NCBI GenBank assembly: GCA_036346355.1 | Contig: CM070578.1 | Location: 11,546,501-11,610,500 of the forward strand | From: Rhipidocladum racemiflorum | Taxonomy: Eukaryota > Streptophyta > Magnoliopsida > Poales > Poaceae | Length of the DNA stretch: 64,000 bases | Direction of reading: 5' to 3' | In this document: positions 1-12,100 of the stretch, in pieces | Numbering within the stretch: position 1 is the stretch's first letter | How the letters are laid out: each line of letters begins with the position of its first letter | Notes under the pieces: model-generated | Database searches by the model: none | What the model saw: only the letters and a program-made list of their open reading frames with translations | Told to the model about the DNA's origin: nothing | Position numbers and translations under genes: made by a program

Positions 1-130
1 GCCCCCAGGGAGGATGTAGACCTCCCGCGGGACATAGGTAGAACTCCCGCGGGGTATGCCCGCGAGGTAGGCCCCCGGGGAGGCGTAGACCCCCCGCGGG
101 ACGTGAGAAACCCCTGCGGGGTATGGGATC
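1..130. repeat. GC-rich tandem repeat, about 70-bp unit, cut by window edge
   Basis: Two imperfect copies of a roughly 65-70 base unit follow each other. Each begins gcccccNGGGAGG, then reads GTAGACC, then CCGCGGGAC, then GCGGGGTATG. The first copy starts at the window edge, so the array may continue upstream. There is no credible reading frame. It probably belongs to the older element that surrounds the Gypsy insertion, but that is inference. Confidence 0.6.
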
Positions 131-1550
131 TCTCGCAGCAGTCTCACGGAGTACGAGACGATCTCCTGTAGCATTCCGGTGATGAATCCCGGTGGGCGGG
201 GACCACCCACCCTGGAGCATGAAGCCTCCCCCTGGGGGGCGGTCAATTTTCCTCCTGGCGTGGACTTCACGTGGTGTACGAAACCTTGCCTCCGGGAGCC
301 GGTCCGTTTATCTCCAACAAATATGGTGCAATCGGATCGGATTTGATCGAATATCGCTCATTTCGTATTCTAATAAATTTTTGTTCTCAAATTCGGAGTC
401 GAACACGGATAGTGCCGGATACATATAGATGCAGATAGAATCGATCGTGAATACAGATCGAATTCGGTATGGTAACGAATATTTAGTCGGATATCGTGTG
501 AAAACATAGGTCATATATAGTACACATATAACACTGAAAATTACATAATGAAAGTTTCACCGCATGTATAAGATACAACAACAAATATTTTAACAACAAC
601 AACAACTCCAAACCACATATTTAAAGCCACCATCGTGAAGATCTTGTCGAGCCGATTGAAATAGATATATTATTTACTTAATTATGAGTTTGGATGAAGA
701 AGATAGAGAAAATTTCATATTTGCCACCGAAAGTTAGCTAGATCCCTATCAATGTTCAAGACTTAGAAGGTTTCTAGATCGAGCTTACGAATGTAATCTT
801 GGTTTCCTTTGTTGGTAAAACAATATTGAAAGGGATAGGAAAGGAATGGGAATTGAATTATATCACGAAAGCCTTTACAGCGTACAGACTACTTTCAAAC
901 ACTAACACACCATGCTAAACACACATTCTATTCTTGACTGTTGAGTATCTCTGAATCCTTGCGGGAGTATCATATTTATAGCTTCGAAGGGATGATAGTT
1001 GTCATCTTCGGAGAGGTGTTTTCCCATCAAAAAGGTGTCTTATGATCAAAAGGCGTCTTCTTACCGAAGAGGTGTCTTTTCGTCAGAGGGGCGCCTCTTC
1101 ATATGGAGTAACCTTCGAACGGTTGTCTGTACCTACCAGAAAGCTTCTTCTGCATGTTATCCTTGTGCAGATATTCCTTGCTGACCTGAATTAGGTCGGG
1201 GCAAAAGTTATCGTTTACTCGATCCTGTCTAGGTTAGTGTGATAAAGGGCATTATGTCTGACCTATACAGGTTCACATGTCAGACCGTTCTCAACCTGGT
1301 AGTGGCTCAGATCGGAGATAAGTTTTAATCCGATCTATATTGCAGGTTGGGGGTTGTTTACGTGCTCAACTGTAACTTTGACCGAATAATCATGAGGCAT
1401 TTAATATGTGTGTTGCATTTATGAGGATGTGACTGGCTTCTAAAAGGCCGTAGCCATTTATGGTCCTCAAACAGAACAATCATCGTTAGCTAGCCTCCAA
1501 GTCTTAGAGAACACATGTATTCTTTTAAGGCTTTTCAACTTCCAAGGCGT
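131..1550. other. Older repeat-derived sequence upstream of the Gypsy insertion, no gene seen
   Basis: No open frame here has coding character. Short runs recur, such as the GAGGTGTCTT/GGTGTCTTNT motifs at 1015-1100. Because the Gypsy element at 1556-13968 duplicated TTGGG on insertion, this stretch was once continuous with the sequence from 13974 onward. It is therefore likely the upstream part of the older gypsy-type transposon whose broken ORF starts at 14200. Confidence 0.4.
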
Positions 1551-1555
1551 TTGGG
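1551..1555. repeat. Target-site duplication, left copy (TTGGG)
   Basis: TTGGG lies directly before the TGTAAC start of the 5' LTR and is repeated exactly at 13969-13973 directly after the CTACA end of the 3' LTR. A 5-bp duplication is what Gypsy integrases leave. It shows that 1556-13968 is one complete insertion. Confidence 0.95.
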
Positions 1556-4500
1556 TGTAACGCCCTAGTTTTCGCTTTCCGGAGAAAATCTAATTTAAAT
1601 TATTTAAATTCAAATTTTGGATTTTCCTTGGTGTTTATATTAACCTGGCATCCGTTCCCCTCCAAGATCGGGAATTAATTCCCCTCCGGTCGAAAAATCG
1701 GATTTTCTAGTTCCCGCCGGTATCCGAAATTTCACCCGAGTCCAAAAATGCTCCAAAAAGTCCCAAACCACTTTTAAAATGTTCCAAATATTCCAAAATG
1801 ATTTTAGGAACCTTTCCCCGGATTTTGGACCTCCGTTCCTATTTTATCTCGCACGGCTTTTGTTTAATGCCTGCGATCCGCGCCCGAATATTCAATTCCT
1901 CAAATTTCATCCAAATTCAACCAAACCAGTTCCTTTGGGTTCTAAATATTCCAAAATGGTTCTAGGAATTTTTCCGGAATTTTTAGACCATTTTTCCTAA
2001 TTTTTCTCTAGGGCGGAACTTTCAGCGTATTGGGTAGCCAGCGGAGGTCGCCAAGTGGCACTTTGCTCTGATGTTGTCTTCCACCTTGGGAGGCTTGCAC
2101 GATGGGTTGCCTGGGAGGAGAGCAGAGAGTTTCCAAACTCCTTCTTCCACATTCAAATGCATGTAACTCCTCCAATAATGACTCAAATCGCGAACCGCCG
2201 GATCCGTTGAATCAGGATCAGCGAGACCTTTCCATTCAGTGGTCATTAACCTCAAACCTCGCCGGAATATGCGCAGTTGCCAAAAAACTGAAATCCACTT
2301 TATTGATCATTACTTCTCCTTTTCTTCATCAAATCACGCACATACACCTCATTTAGATTCGTGTTGGAGTCCTCTCTCGACACTATCATTCTCCTTTAGC
2401 CTCTCCTCCTCATTCTTAGTGAGATCGAGAAAACCGAAAAAACGCGGCGTTCTTCATGTTCTTCGGGTTCGTGGCCATATCTCTCTCTCCGATAGATCAT
2501 TTTCCATTCCGATTGTTTCATTGTCTTCGTGTGGGAGTCTAGATTCTAACCCCACACTTGATCTCAGGTTTCGTCAAGTTGTGATCTCGAATTTTGTGTT
2601 TGTTCATCGTCGGCCATTGCTTCGTTTTTCATCGATTTCTTCCGTTTGGGTAAGTATCGATCTAATTCCTTGCAATCCTAAGTCCTCCTAGAGGTTGTTT
2701 AGGTATTCCATCTATAGATTTTACAAGGTCTTGTGCTAAAGTTTGAGAAATTCCGAATTTTGGGAATTTTTGCGTTTCCTCTGTTCTTCAGTGTGCATCA
2801 TGGCTCGCTGCCGACAGCCGGCCGTCGCCCCTTCGCGCTGCCCGCCGTCGCCAGCCCCGCCGTCTGCGCCGCCGCCCTCACCGGCCGCCACGCGCCCGTG
2901 GCCTCCAGCCGCGCCGCTTGCCGCCGCCCGTCGCTGCTGCCGATTCGGCCACCTCGGCCGGCCGACCTCGTCATTGCCCTCCGCGGCCGCCCTTCTCGCT
3001 AACCCGTTGCCCGCCGCGCGTCATCGCCGCGACCCAGCCGTCTTGCGCCATGGCAGCCGCTTCCGCTTCGCCGCCAGGCCGTTAAACCATCGGCGAGCCG
3101 ATCCATGGCCGGTTTCCCGCCACACGCTCCCGGCCCGGCGCCGCTGCCGTCGCCGTCGCCTCACCGTCTTTGCGCGGCCACGCCATGCCAGCGCCGCGTC
3201 GTCGTCGTAAATCGACGCCGCCGCTTGCCAGCTCGCCGGAGTTCGCCGCCGCCGGCCGGCCACTCGCCGGAGTTCGCCGTGGCTCCACCTCACTGGCGCA
3301 CGAGCTCCCCTCCCTTGCTCTGTTTATTTGCCATGGCTAAAGCCATGGGGAAGAACCCCCTGTCAATGACAAGTGGGACCCCATTGTAAGAGACACAAAA
3401 CCCAGTCAAAGTCAAGTCTTCGGTCAAACTTTGACCCAGTCAAACCAGAGAGGAATATTCCGGGAATATTCTCGGTTTTCCGATTTATTTGAAATTCAAA
3501 CTTCGGAAGCTCATAACTTTCTCATCCGAACTCCGTTTGACTCCATTCAAATTTCTAAATTCATCTAAAATCAAGATCTACCTGCCAGTACTAATTTTAT
3601 AATTTTTGGATTTTATTTATTTTCTTTTATTTATTTGTTGTCTCGTTTTGCGCATAGTCGACAACCCCGACGCGACCGCCGACCCCGTCGCCGGACTTCA
3701 AGACCTCGAGACCCTCGCTGTTATCGAAGGCAAGTCTCCTTGACGCATATTGATCCTGTAATTTATAAATGTTTTACCAGGTTTTACAAATTGCATTGCT
3801 ATTTACATAAAATGATGATGTTAAACGTTAAGTTGTTAGTTATACCTGTTGTTTATACCTCCTTGAGATTTGCTATCCATGACCCTTTGTCACCCTAGTA
3901 TAGTAATCCACCAATATAAATGATTTTGGGAAAATTAATCTTTGACTCGGGAAATGATTGCTTGGAGGACCTTTTGGATGAAACCACTAGTATGGAATGT
4001 AAATGGAGAATAGCTGCTTATTAGTATTGATAGGGATTATTAGTTATGAGATTGATTTATGGATGTTGATGGTTGAATTATGGTGAAGTTGGATTGTGAT
4101 AGCGATTCGCATTACGATTTGTATAGTTTGGAAGAATATGGGAAGATGTAGGATGTCAAGAATAATATTCGGTAAAAGTAAATAAATGATATTGAGAGGC
4201 ATACTTGTGGATTAAATAGAATAAGTGGTGACTTATATTTAGGTGGATGTTAGCAAACATATTTGGTGATAATCAATTATGGAGAATTGTGAATAGTCCG
4301 AATAGTTGGTAATTTATTAAATGACATGGTTACATATTCTCGGTGGTTTAGAGGATGATTATTGAAAAATGGTATCGCGATAACCATTTAGGTGGGATTG
4401 TGAATAATGTGGATCATGGGTGATTTGTTTAGTAAACGTGGTATCATTGGTTATGGAAATAGCTGTAGTCGATGAATTAATGAAGTCTTGGATTTATAGA

Positions 4501-6395
4501 ATCTTTCTCGAAGGATACTTAGAGTAAGATTATGAATTATTCCTGGTGGATCAAAGTTGATGATTTGAAGACGAGAATGTGATGGATTAAATATATAATG
4601 TTATGAAGTAATATCGGTGGATTGTATTCTAAATGATTAGAGATAGTATTGTGAAGTATTCTCGGCATTTTAGCGAGATGACCTTGTGAAATATTCACGA
4701 GTGGATGATAAGATTGATCGCCGTATGATTGGTGGATAAATCACTAATACAGACAAAGTTCAAGGGAAATATTTCTTATACAAATATGATTGTGGTTCTA
4801 CAAGACTTTGGAGTTATGATAGTACCATGATGTATTTCCTACTTGGTGGATACTATATCAAATTAGATTATTCTTATGATTGTAACGTTATGGCAATAGA
4901 GGGATTATTGGAGAATATGCATATGATTATAAGGATTGCAATCAAACCCGAGGATTTGTATTTTATAAAAATAAACTATTGGTGGAACAGAATAGTACGG
5001 TAGAAATGCTTAGCCTCGCTGTCGGTCAATATTCACCTATGGGTGGGACTTTCAATTATCTCTTGAAAACTTGTATTGGAAGTTATAGGCAAGGAGTATT
5101 GCCAATGGTTTACAAAATAAAAATAAAATGAAAAATGATTTCGACTTGGGCGGCATGGAATGTCGGGTGGAAGCGAACCAAGTCTTGGTTCTTTGTGCAA
5201 GCACCGCCCCAAGTCAATTAAGGACCGACGCTTATGGTATCTCCATTCTAAGCATAACCGTACAACCACATGTCAAAGTGGGCACGACCTGGCTGAATAA
5301 TTTGTAGAACCCTAACTTAGACTCACCACTCGGTGGTTGTGTGAGAGCCGGAAGGAGGCATTGTTGTTGTTGTTGTTGTTGTTGTTTTTCTCACACGGCG
5401 CAAGAGGGGGCTTCTGTACTGGGCGGACGGAACCCTAACAGCGGTGAAACCTCAGCGGGTGGGTCAGGTTAGGCGTATACATTGTAAAGGCCTTGTCATG
5501 ATATCCCTGCCGGCACACCTAAGGAAGTGTGCTAATAGCTTGGCATCAAGGGAATATCATGTCTTGTGGGTAAAGTTGTACACCTCTGCAGAGTTAAAAC
5601 TATTCGAATAGCCGTGCCTACGGTCAAAGGCAAAGCGAAGAATGCTTTCATACTGGTAGACTTTGGTTTTTGGTTTCAAACTAAACAATGGTTTGTTTTG
5701 GGATCCGGGAGCGGTTAGACCTCTCGGGTGTGCTTCTGGCGGCTAGCCAGGTAGGTGGAAGGAACCTGATTTTGTGAACCATGGCGGACATAGCCATGTG
5801 ATTGGATTGAACCCTAATTTTGCTGAGATGTGGCGGATAGAGCCTGTATATTAGTGAGTGGTGGTTAGAACCTTCACTACAATATTACATAATTCAATTA
5901 TTAAAAAGAATTGCTCAAATATGCTTTGTAAAAATTATTAACAAGTATGATTTGATGAAACTTGGCTTTATGCAAAAGAACCATATTAAGCCATCCTTGG
6001 ATAGCCTACATTGTGCATAATTTCCCAGACTTGCTGAGTACTTTATGTACTCACGTGCTACATTCTAATCCTCTCTCAGAAGTGAAAGAAGCTGTCAAGG
6101 AATTCCAACGACTAGGGTGCGTTCTCCACTCGATTGCCTGTGGGCATTTGGATGGGTCGCATTGGCGTTTTCGTCTTCCATTACTTGATTGTTCAAGTTG
6201 TTCAGCCTGTTCAGGCCGTAATGGTAAACCTTGACCATAAGGTCTTTGCTTTTATTTGGTATTATTCTTATTTAGTTATTTGTACTCGTGATATGGTTGT
6301 TGATTCATCACTTTTGACTGTGTGTACTAGCTACTGATCTGGGACTAGTACAGAAATACACAGAGGACTCCGGATAGCTGATCCGGGGGCCTACA
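1556..6395 (+). repeat. 5' long terminal repeat (4840 bp)
   Basis: It begins TGTAACGCCCTAG and ends GGGGGCCTACA, matching 9145-13968 almost base for base. It includes a very GC-rich block (about 2800-3300), an AT-rich block (3900-5000) and a (GTT)n microsatellite near 5359-5385. Open frames inside it are not conserved between the two LTR copies, because indels in the GC-rich block shift them, so I do not call genes here. Confidence 0.95.
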
Positions 6396-6399
6396 AAGG

Positions 6400-6412
6400 T
6401 GGTATCAGAGCC
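6400..6412 (+). other. Primer-binding site (initiator Met tRNA type)
   Basis: TGGTATCAGAGCC starts five bases after the 5' LTR end. This is the standard plant site complementary to the 3' end of initiator methionine tRNA, where minus-strand DNA synthesis starts. Confidence 0.93.
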
Positions 6413-6988
6413 ATATCGACTGTAGGACGTGCCCTTAGTTAGAATGGTCGTTTTAGGAAGCTTCAAAACTTATTTTCTAAAAAGAAAAATCAAATAAAGT
6501 GCCAGTCTCGTCTTTTCTCTCTCGTTCTATTCCTATTTTCCTCGAATCAATTGCTTCTTCACCTTTTTGGGAATGAAAATTGGACTATCCCTCCCTTAAA
6601 CCTTCTGTATTAAGGTAATCGAGTTCCCGCTTTTGTTTTCAAAACTTGAAGACTAAAGAAGAGCTAGTCGGAAAAGTTATTCTTGAAGTGTGCATCTTCT
6701 GGTGAGGATCCACCCGTTGATCGTCGAGGACAGAAGAAGCAAGGTTGATCTTCGGTTAACCCTATAGGATAAGTGGCCAAGTTTCGTTCCGTGGTTGAGG
6801 CGCCTTGTTCTGTTAGAGTGCGTAGTTTGATCGAGTAGACGAGTTGATTTGCTTGGTGTTAAAAATGTTTTGATTTTCGTGTGTGGTGTTGTCCTTTGCC
6901 GGGGGTAGTTTGTTTCTGGTGCTGTTAGAACCTCCCCTTTCTCGCTAAATGCAATGCGGTTCCCTCTCACACAGGCCGTGTTCGTCAG

Positions 6989-7903
6989 ATGAAGAAGAAT
7001 TGCAGTGCTAACCCCAACAAAGAAGCTGATGCATCCAGTTCCAATCCTTCGGTCAACGTCAACGGCAACCCCAGTGAAGTTCCGGTTATCAACGTCAGGG
7101 CTGCTACCGAGCTCAACCAGCAACCATCCGAGGTGATAACATTTCTTCGTAATATGAATCGATTCATGGTGACTCAGACTCAACTCATGCAATTGATGAT
7201 ACAACAACTGAGCAACCAAGCCCCGATGGTCATTTCACCTACAACTCCTCCGCAGTACCCTTCTGATGAGTTACTAGGGACCAACCCTCCCGCAGTATGT
7301 GGAGATGTTGATGTTGACAATACCCCTCCTGTAAGCCTCCACCCATGGCGATATGTCATTTGCTATCAATGTGGCGAAAGAGGACATGTTGCTTATAGTT
7401 GTCCCCAAAAGGGTCAGGCAAAAGAAGATAACCATTGTAGTCACTGCAACAGAATTGGACACCAATTCCGCAAGTGCCCTCGAAGGAAGGAGATCCAGTA
7501 CAAGGTTTGCAACCTTTGTGGCCAGGAAGGGCATTATGTGAAACAATGTCCCGTGAGAAAACCAAGATTCTTATCACCACAAACAGTGCCAGCATCAGAA
7601 GTCAGGATAGAAGTACCTTCTAAGCTGCACCAAGTACCGAAGATTCCTCAAGCTGACAAAGGCAAAGCAGTCTCCCTGGAAGACAACCGTCCTCAACCGG
7701 ATTCTCGCAAAAGGAAGATAGTAAGTCAAGAGCAGTATGTTGCCAGTAATTCTCGGCTTCGTGTGAACCAATTTCAACGCAACCAAGCACCTGAAGCAAC
7801 TTTAATCACGACCCCAGGATCAGAAGTGCAACCAGTGACACAAGGACATCAGGCATCTACTTCCAATCCCAACATTCCAGAGGTTGTTCTCCTTGATCAG
7901 TAA
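6989..7903 (+). CDS. Gag-like nucleocapsid protein with three CCHC zinc knuckles (304 aa)
   Basis: This is an intact single-frame protein inside the Gypsy element. Residues 35-75 (NVRAATELNQQPSEV, then a Gln/Met-rich helix) resemble the N-terminal start of chromovirus Gag. The large capsid domain that normally follows is missing. Three C-x2-C-x4-H-x4-C knuckles come next: C125/C128/H133/C138, C150/C153/H158/C163 and C174/C177/H182/C187. The last 115 residues are polar, Gln/Pro-rich and end VVLLDQ. Zinc knuckles of this type bind the element's RNA during packaging. The ORF is open although pol is lost, so it may still be translated, but without a capsid domain it may not assemble particles on its own. 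The start was chosen as the first ATG of the open frame. Three knuckles in tandem is more than the usual one in plant Gypsy Gag. Confidence 0.85.
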   Translation: MKKNCSANPNKEADASSSNPSVNVNGNPSEVPVINVRAATELNQQPSEVITFLRNMNRFMVTQTQLMQLMIQQLSNQAPMVISPTTPPQYPSDELLGTNPPAVCGDVDVDNTPPVSLHPWRYVICYQCGERGHVAYSCPQKGQAKEDNHCSHCNRIGHQFRKCPRRKEIQYKVCNLCGQEGHYVKQCPVRKPRFLSPQTVPASEVRIEVPSKLHQVPKIPQADKGKAVSLEDNRPQPDSRKRKIVSQEQYVASNSRLRVNQFQRNQAPEATLITTPGSEVQPVTQGHQASTSNPNIPEVVLLDQ

Positions 7904-8330
7904 CCCACCGCGGTGGTAGGCGCATGTCGAGAACCATCACAGGTTCTGCGGTATCGGATGTCAGGGCTGCCGATGATCCCTGAAGTTGAGGATGAAGCAA
8001 CTGGAACTTGATGTTAGCAATAAATGTTAGTAGATGGTACCTTCAGAAGTACCATGCCTCTTTTAAAGAATAAAAAAACAGAGTTTGTGTAATGATCAAT
8101 CTGTAAGAGGCAAGCAACAATATTGCTATCAATAAAAGTTTGAAAAGAGTATAGTTGTGGATGAGGATTTCGGTTGATTAGTTTTGGAAACGTATTGGTA
8201 TTTGGGCACCCATTATGAGATAAGTAAAGGATGGCCGAAGAGCCATAGTTCTCGTCCGAAGCATGGGAAGAAATAAGAATGAATTTCACCATTGAACCCC
8301 TTGGAACTAAGTCAGGATATGATTTTTTTT
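7904..8330 (+). other. Internal Gypsy spacer without coding signal
   Basis: This stretch lies between the gag stop and the first polypurine-like tract. It contains a CCACCGCGGTGG palindrome just after the gag stop. No protease or reverse transcriptase motif was found in any frame, so the main pol deletion falls between here and 8450. Confidence 0.6.
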
Positions 8331-8333
8331 TCT

Positions 8334-8344
8334 AAGGGGGGTAG
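8334..8344 (+). other. Second, internal polypurine-tract-like sequence
   Basis: TCTAAGGGGGGTAG at 8331-8344 repeats the sequence found just before the 3' LTR (TCTAAGGGGGGTAGG, from 9128). It lies 0.8 kb upstream. It could be a central priming site or the scar of a recombination that joined two elements. Confidence 0.6.
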
Positions 8345-8449
8345 TGTGGACAGATCGATAAAAGTTGCACGCTTTGTTCCGTGGAGGATAACCTCTAGTT
8401 GGTGCTAAACTTGTGGAACTTTGCGTGGCTAAAACAGTGCATTTTTAGT

Positions 8450-9120
8450 GTGCGCCCAAGGAGAACGTGTCAGATCGAGGTTCTCAGTTCCCCTCGAAGC
8501 TTTGGCAGAAGTGGTATAACGGGTTGGAGTACGAATTGGACTTCCCGTGTTGCTTACCATCCCCCGACCGATGGCAGACGGAAAGAATCAATCAGATCTT
8601 GAATGATGTGTTGAGAGCGTGTGTGCTGACATGTCAAGGTTCGTGGGATCAGAATAACAACAGTCTCCGACGAAGCTGAAGACGGCGCCTTTGAAGCTCG
8701 GTATGCAAGAAAAGGCGGAATACCCTTGTATGGGCAAGAGACCGATAATGGACAAATCAATAGACCTGATATTCTGAAAGAGCCGAAGAGCAAGTCAGAC
8801 AGATCCATGTAAATCTGAAGATTGCCCCGTCAAGATAAACGAGCTATGCTAATAACTGCCGTCAGGGATCAAGTGTAGCGCAGTGCCTGAGCATCAGAGG
8901 CAGTTTAAAGATATGGAACTAGAAGGAGACCTGTCAGGTCCGGAGTACCCAGTCAGAATTTTGGTTGAAGCTAAACGCCGAACTCGAAGTTGTGTGACCA
9001 GGTTCTGTGAGGATTCAGGAGAACAGTCAGTCTGAGAAGAGAGTTACCTGAGAGCAAGAAGAAGATCTCAGAGCAGAGTTTCCTGATCTTTTTCTTTCTC
9101 CGTCTGAATCTCGGGGACGA
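8450..9120 (+). pseudogene. Remnant of Gypsy pol: integrase core end and C-terminal tail
   Basis: The frame from 8467 gives SDRGSQFPSKLWQKWYNGLE, then PDRWQTERINQILNDVLRAC and a GSWD motif. These match the second Asp region and the following helices of Ty3/Gypsy integrase (family pattern SDRGSQF...TDGQTERVNQ.LEDMLRAC). Downstream, another frame reads APFEARYARKGGIPLYG, like the post-catalytic APFE.LYGRKCRTPL motif. The last part before 9120 resembles the usual chromovirus tail (RTRSC, then EFPDLF-like). Frameshifts and stops break all of it. The first catalytic Asp and the zinc-binding N-terminus are absent, so it cannot make a working integrase. Confidence 0.85.
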
Positions 9121-9130
9121 GATTCTTTCT

Positions 9131-9142
9131 AAGGGGGGTAGG
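9131..9142 (+). other. Polypurine tract before the 3' LTR
   Basis: AAGGGGGGTAGG stands two bases before the TGTAAC start of the 3' LTR. This is the expected RNase-H-resistant primer for plus-strand synthesis. Confidence 0.92.
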
Positions 9143-9144
9143 TT

Positions 9145-12100
9145 TGTAACGCCCTAGTTTTCGCTTTCCGGAGAAAATCTAATTTAAATTATTTAAATTC
9201 AAATTTTGGATTTTCCTTGGTGTTTATATTAACCTGGCATCCGTTCCCCTCCAAGATCGGGAATTAATTCCCCTCCGGTCGAAAAATCGGATTTTCCAGT
9301 TCCCGCCGGTATCCGAAATTTCACCCGAGTCCAAAAATGCTCCAAAAAGTCCCAAACCACTTTTAAAATGTTCCAAATATTCCAAAATGATTTTAGGAAC
9401 CTTTCCCCGGATTTTGGACCTCCGTTCCTATTTTATCTCGCACGGCTTTTGTTTAATGCCTGCGATCCGCGCCCGAATATTCAATTCCTCAAATTTCATC
9501 CAAATTCAACCAAACCAGTTCCTTTGGGTTCTAAATATTCCAAAATGGTTCTAGGAATTTTTCCGGAATTTTTAGACCATTTTTCCTAATTTTTCTCTAG
9601 GCGGAACTTTCGCGTATTGGGTGGCCAGCAGAGGCTGCCAAGTGGCACTTTGCTCTGATGTTGTCTTCCACCTTGGGAGGCTTGCACGATGGCTTGCCTG
9701 GGAGGAGAGCAGAGAGTTTCCAAACTCCTTCTTCCACATTCAAATGCATGTAACTCCTCCAATAATGACTCAAATCGCGAACCGCCGGATCCGTTGAATC
9801 CGGATCGGCGAGACCTTTCCATTCCCAGTGGTCATTAACCTCAAACCTCGCCGGAATATGCGCAGTTGCCAAAAAACTGAAATCCACTTTATTGCTCATT
9901 ACTTCTCCGTTTCTTCCTCAAATCACGCACCTCCACCTCCTTTAGCTTCGTGTTGGAGTCCTCTCTCCAGCACTATCATTCTCCTTTAGCCTCTCCTCCT
10001 CATTCTTCCGTGAGATCGAGAAAACCGACGAAAACGCGACGTTCTTCATGTTCTTCGGGTTCGTGGCCATATCTCTCTCTCCGATAGATCATTTTCCATT
10101 CCGATTGTTTCATTGTCTTCGTGTGGGAGTCTAGATTCTAACCCCACACTTGATTTCAGGTTTCGTCAAGTTGTGATCTCGAATTTTGTGTTTGTTCATC
10201 GTCGGCCATTGCTTCGTTTTTCATCGATTTCTTCCGTTTGGGTAAGTATCGATCTAATTCCTTGCAATCCTAAGTCCTCCTAGAGGTTGTTTAGGTATTC
10301 CATCTATAGATTTTACAAGGTCTTGTGCTAAAGTTTGAGAAATTCCGAATTTTGGGAATTTTTGCGTTTCCTCTGTTCTTCCCGTGTGCATCCGCGGCTC
10401 GCCGCCGGCCGCCGGCCGTCGCCGCGTTCGGCTGCCGCTGCCGTCGCCCCACGGTCTTGCCGCCCCTCACCGGCGCCACCGCGCCCGTGGCCTCAGCGCC
10501 GGCCACGCTGCCGCCAGTGGCGTCTGCCCATGCGGTTCCGGCCACCTCGGCCGGCCGACCTCGTCGCCCTCCCCGCATGCCCTTCTCGCTAGCCCGTTGC
10601 CCACGCGCGCCGTCGTCTCGCGACCAGCCGTCTTGCCCATGGCCGGCTTCGCCGCCGCCAGGCCGTTAAACCATCCGGCCGAGCCGATCCCATGGCCGGT
10701 TTCCCGCGCCATCGCTCCCAGCCCCGGCCGCTGCCGTCGCCGTCGCCTCAGCCGTCTTCTGCGGCCACCGCCACTTGCAGCGCCGTCGCGTCGTCGGCCG
10801 CCGCCATTGCCGGCGCTCGCCGGAGTTCGCCCGCCGCCGGCCGTTACTCGCCGGAGTTCGCTGTGGCTCCACCTCACCGGGCGCCTGAGCTCCTCCCTTG
10901 CTCTGTTTATTTGCCATGGCTAAAGCCATGGGGAAGAACCCCCTGTCAATGACAAGTGGGACCCCATTGTAAGAGACACAAAACCCAGTCAAAGTCAAGT
11001 CTTCGGTCAAACTTTGACCCAGTCAAACCAGAGAGGAATATTCGGGAATATTCTCGGTTTTCCGATTTATTTGAAATTCAAACTTCGGAAGCTCATAACT
11101 TTCTCATCCGAACTCCGTTTGACTCCATTCAAATTTCTAAATTCATCTAAAATCAAGATCTACCTGCCAGTACTAATTTTATAATTTTTGGATTTTATTT
11201 ATTTTCTTTTATTTATTTGTTGTCTCGTTTTGCGCATAGTCGACAACCCCGACGCGACCACGACCCGTCACGGACTTCAAGACCTCGAGACCCTCGCTGT
11301 TATCGAAGGCAAGTCTCCTTGACGCATATTGATCCTGTAATTTATAAATGTTTTACCAGGTTTTACAAATTGCATTGCTATTTACATAAAATGATGATGT
11401 TAAAGCGTTAAGTTGTTAGTTATACATTGTTTATACCTCCTTGAGATTTGCTATCCATGACCCTTTGTCACCCTAGTATAGTAATCCACCAATATAAATG
11501 ATTTTGGGAAAATTAATCTTTGACTCGGAAATGATTGCTTGGAGGACCGTTTGGATGAAACCACTAGTATGGAATGTAAATGGAGAATAGCTGCTTATTA
11601 GTATTGATAGGGATTATTAGTTATGAGATTGATTTATGGATGTTGATGGTTGAATTATGGTGAAGTTGGATTGTGATAGCGATTCGCATTACGATTTGTA
11701 TAGTTTGGAAGAATATGGGAAGATGTAGGATGTCAAGAATAATATTCGGTAAAAGTAAATAAATGATATTGAGAGGCATACTTGTGGATTAAATAGAATA
11801 AGTGGTGACTTATATTTCGGTGGATGTTAGCAAACATATTTGGTGATAATCAATTATGGAGAATTGTGAATAGTCCGAGAATAGTTGGTAATTTATTAAA
11901 TGACATGGTTACATATTCTCGGTGGTTTAGAGGATGATTATTGAAAAATGGTATCGCGATAACCATTTAGGTGGGATTGTGAATAATGTGGATCATGGGT
12001 GATTTGTTTAGTAAACGTGGTATCATTGGTTATGGAAATAAATGTAGTCGATGAATTAATGAAGTCTTGGATTTATAGAATCTTTCTCGAAGGATACTTA

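Noticed and set aside
2239..3389. Overlapping open frames in the GC-rich block of the 5' LTR, rich in Ala, Arg and Pro
   Set aside because: They are open on both strands at once, which is a base-composition effect, and the frames are not kept in the other LTR copy.
10291..11010. Open frames up to 179 residues in the GC-rich block of the 3' LTR
   Set aside because: Same composition effect; indels between LTR copies change the frames and no family motif is present.
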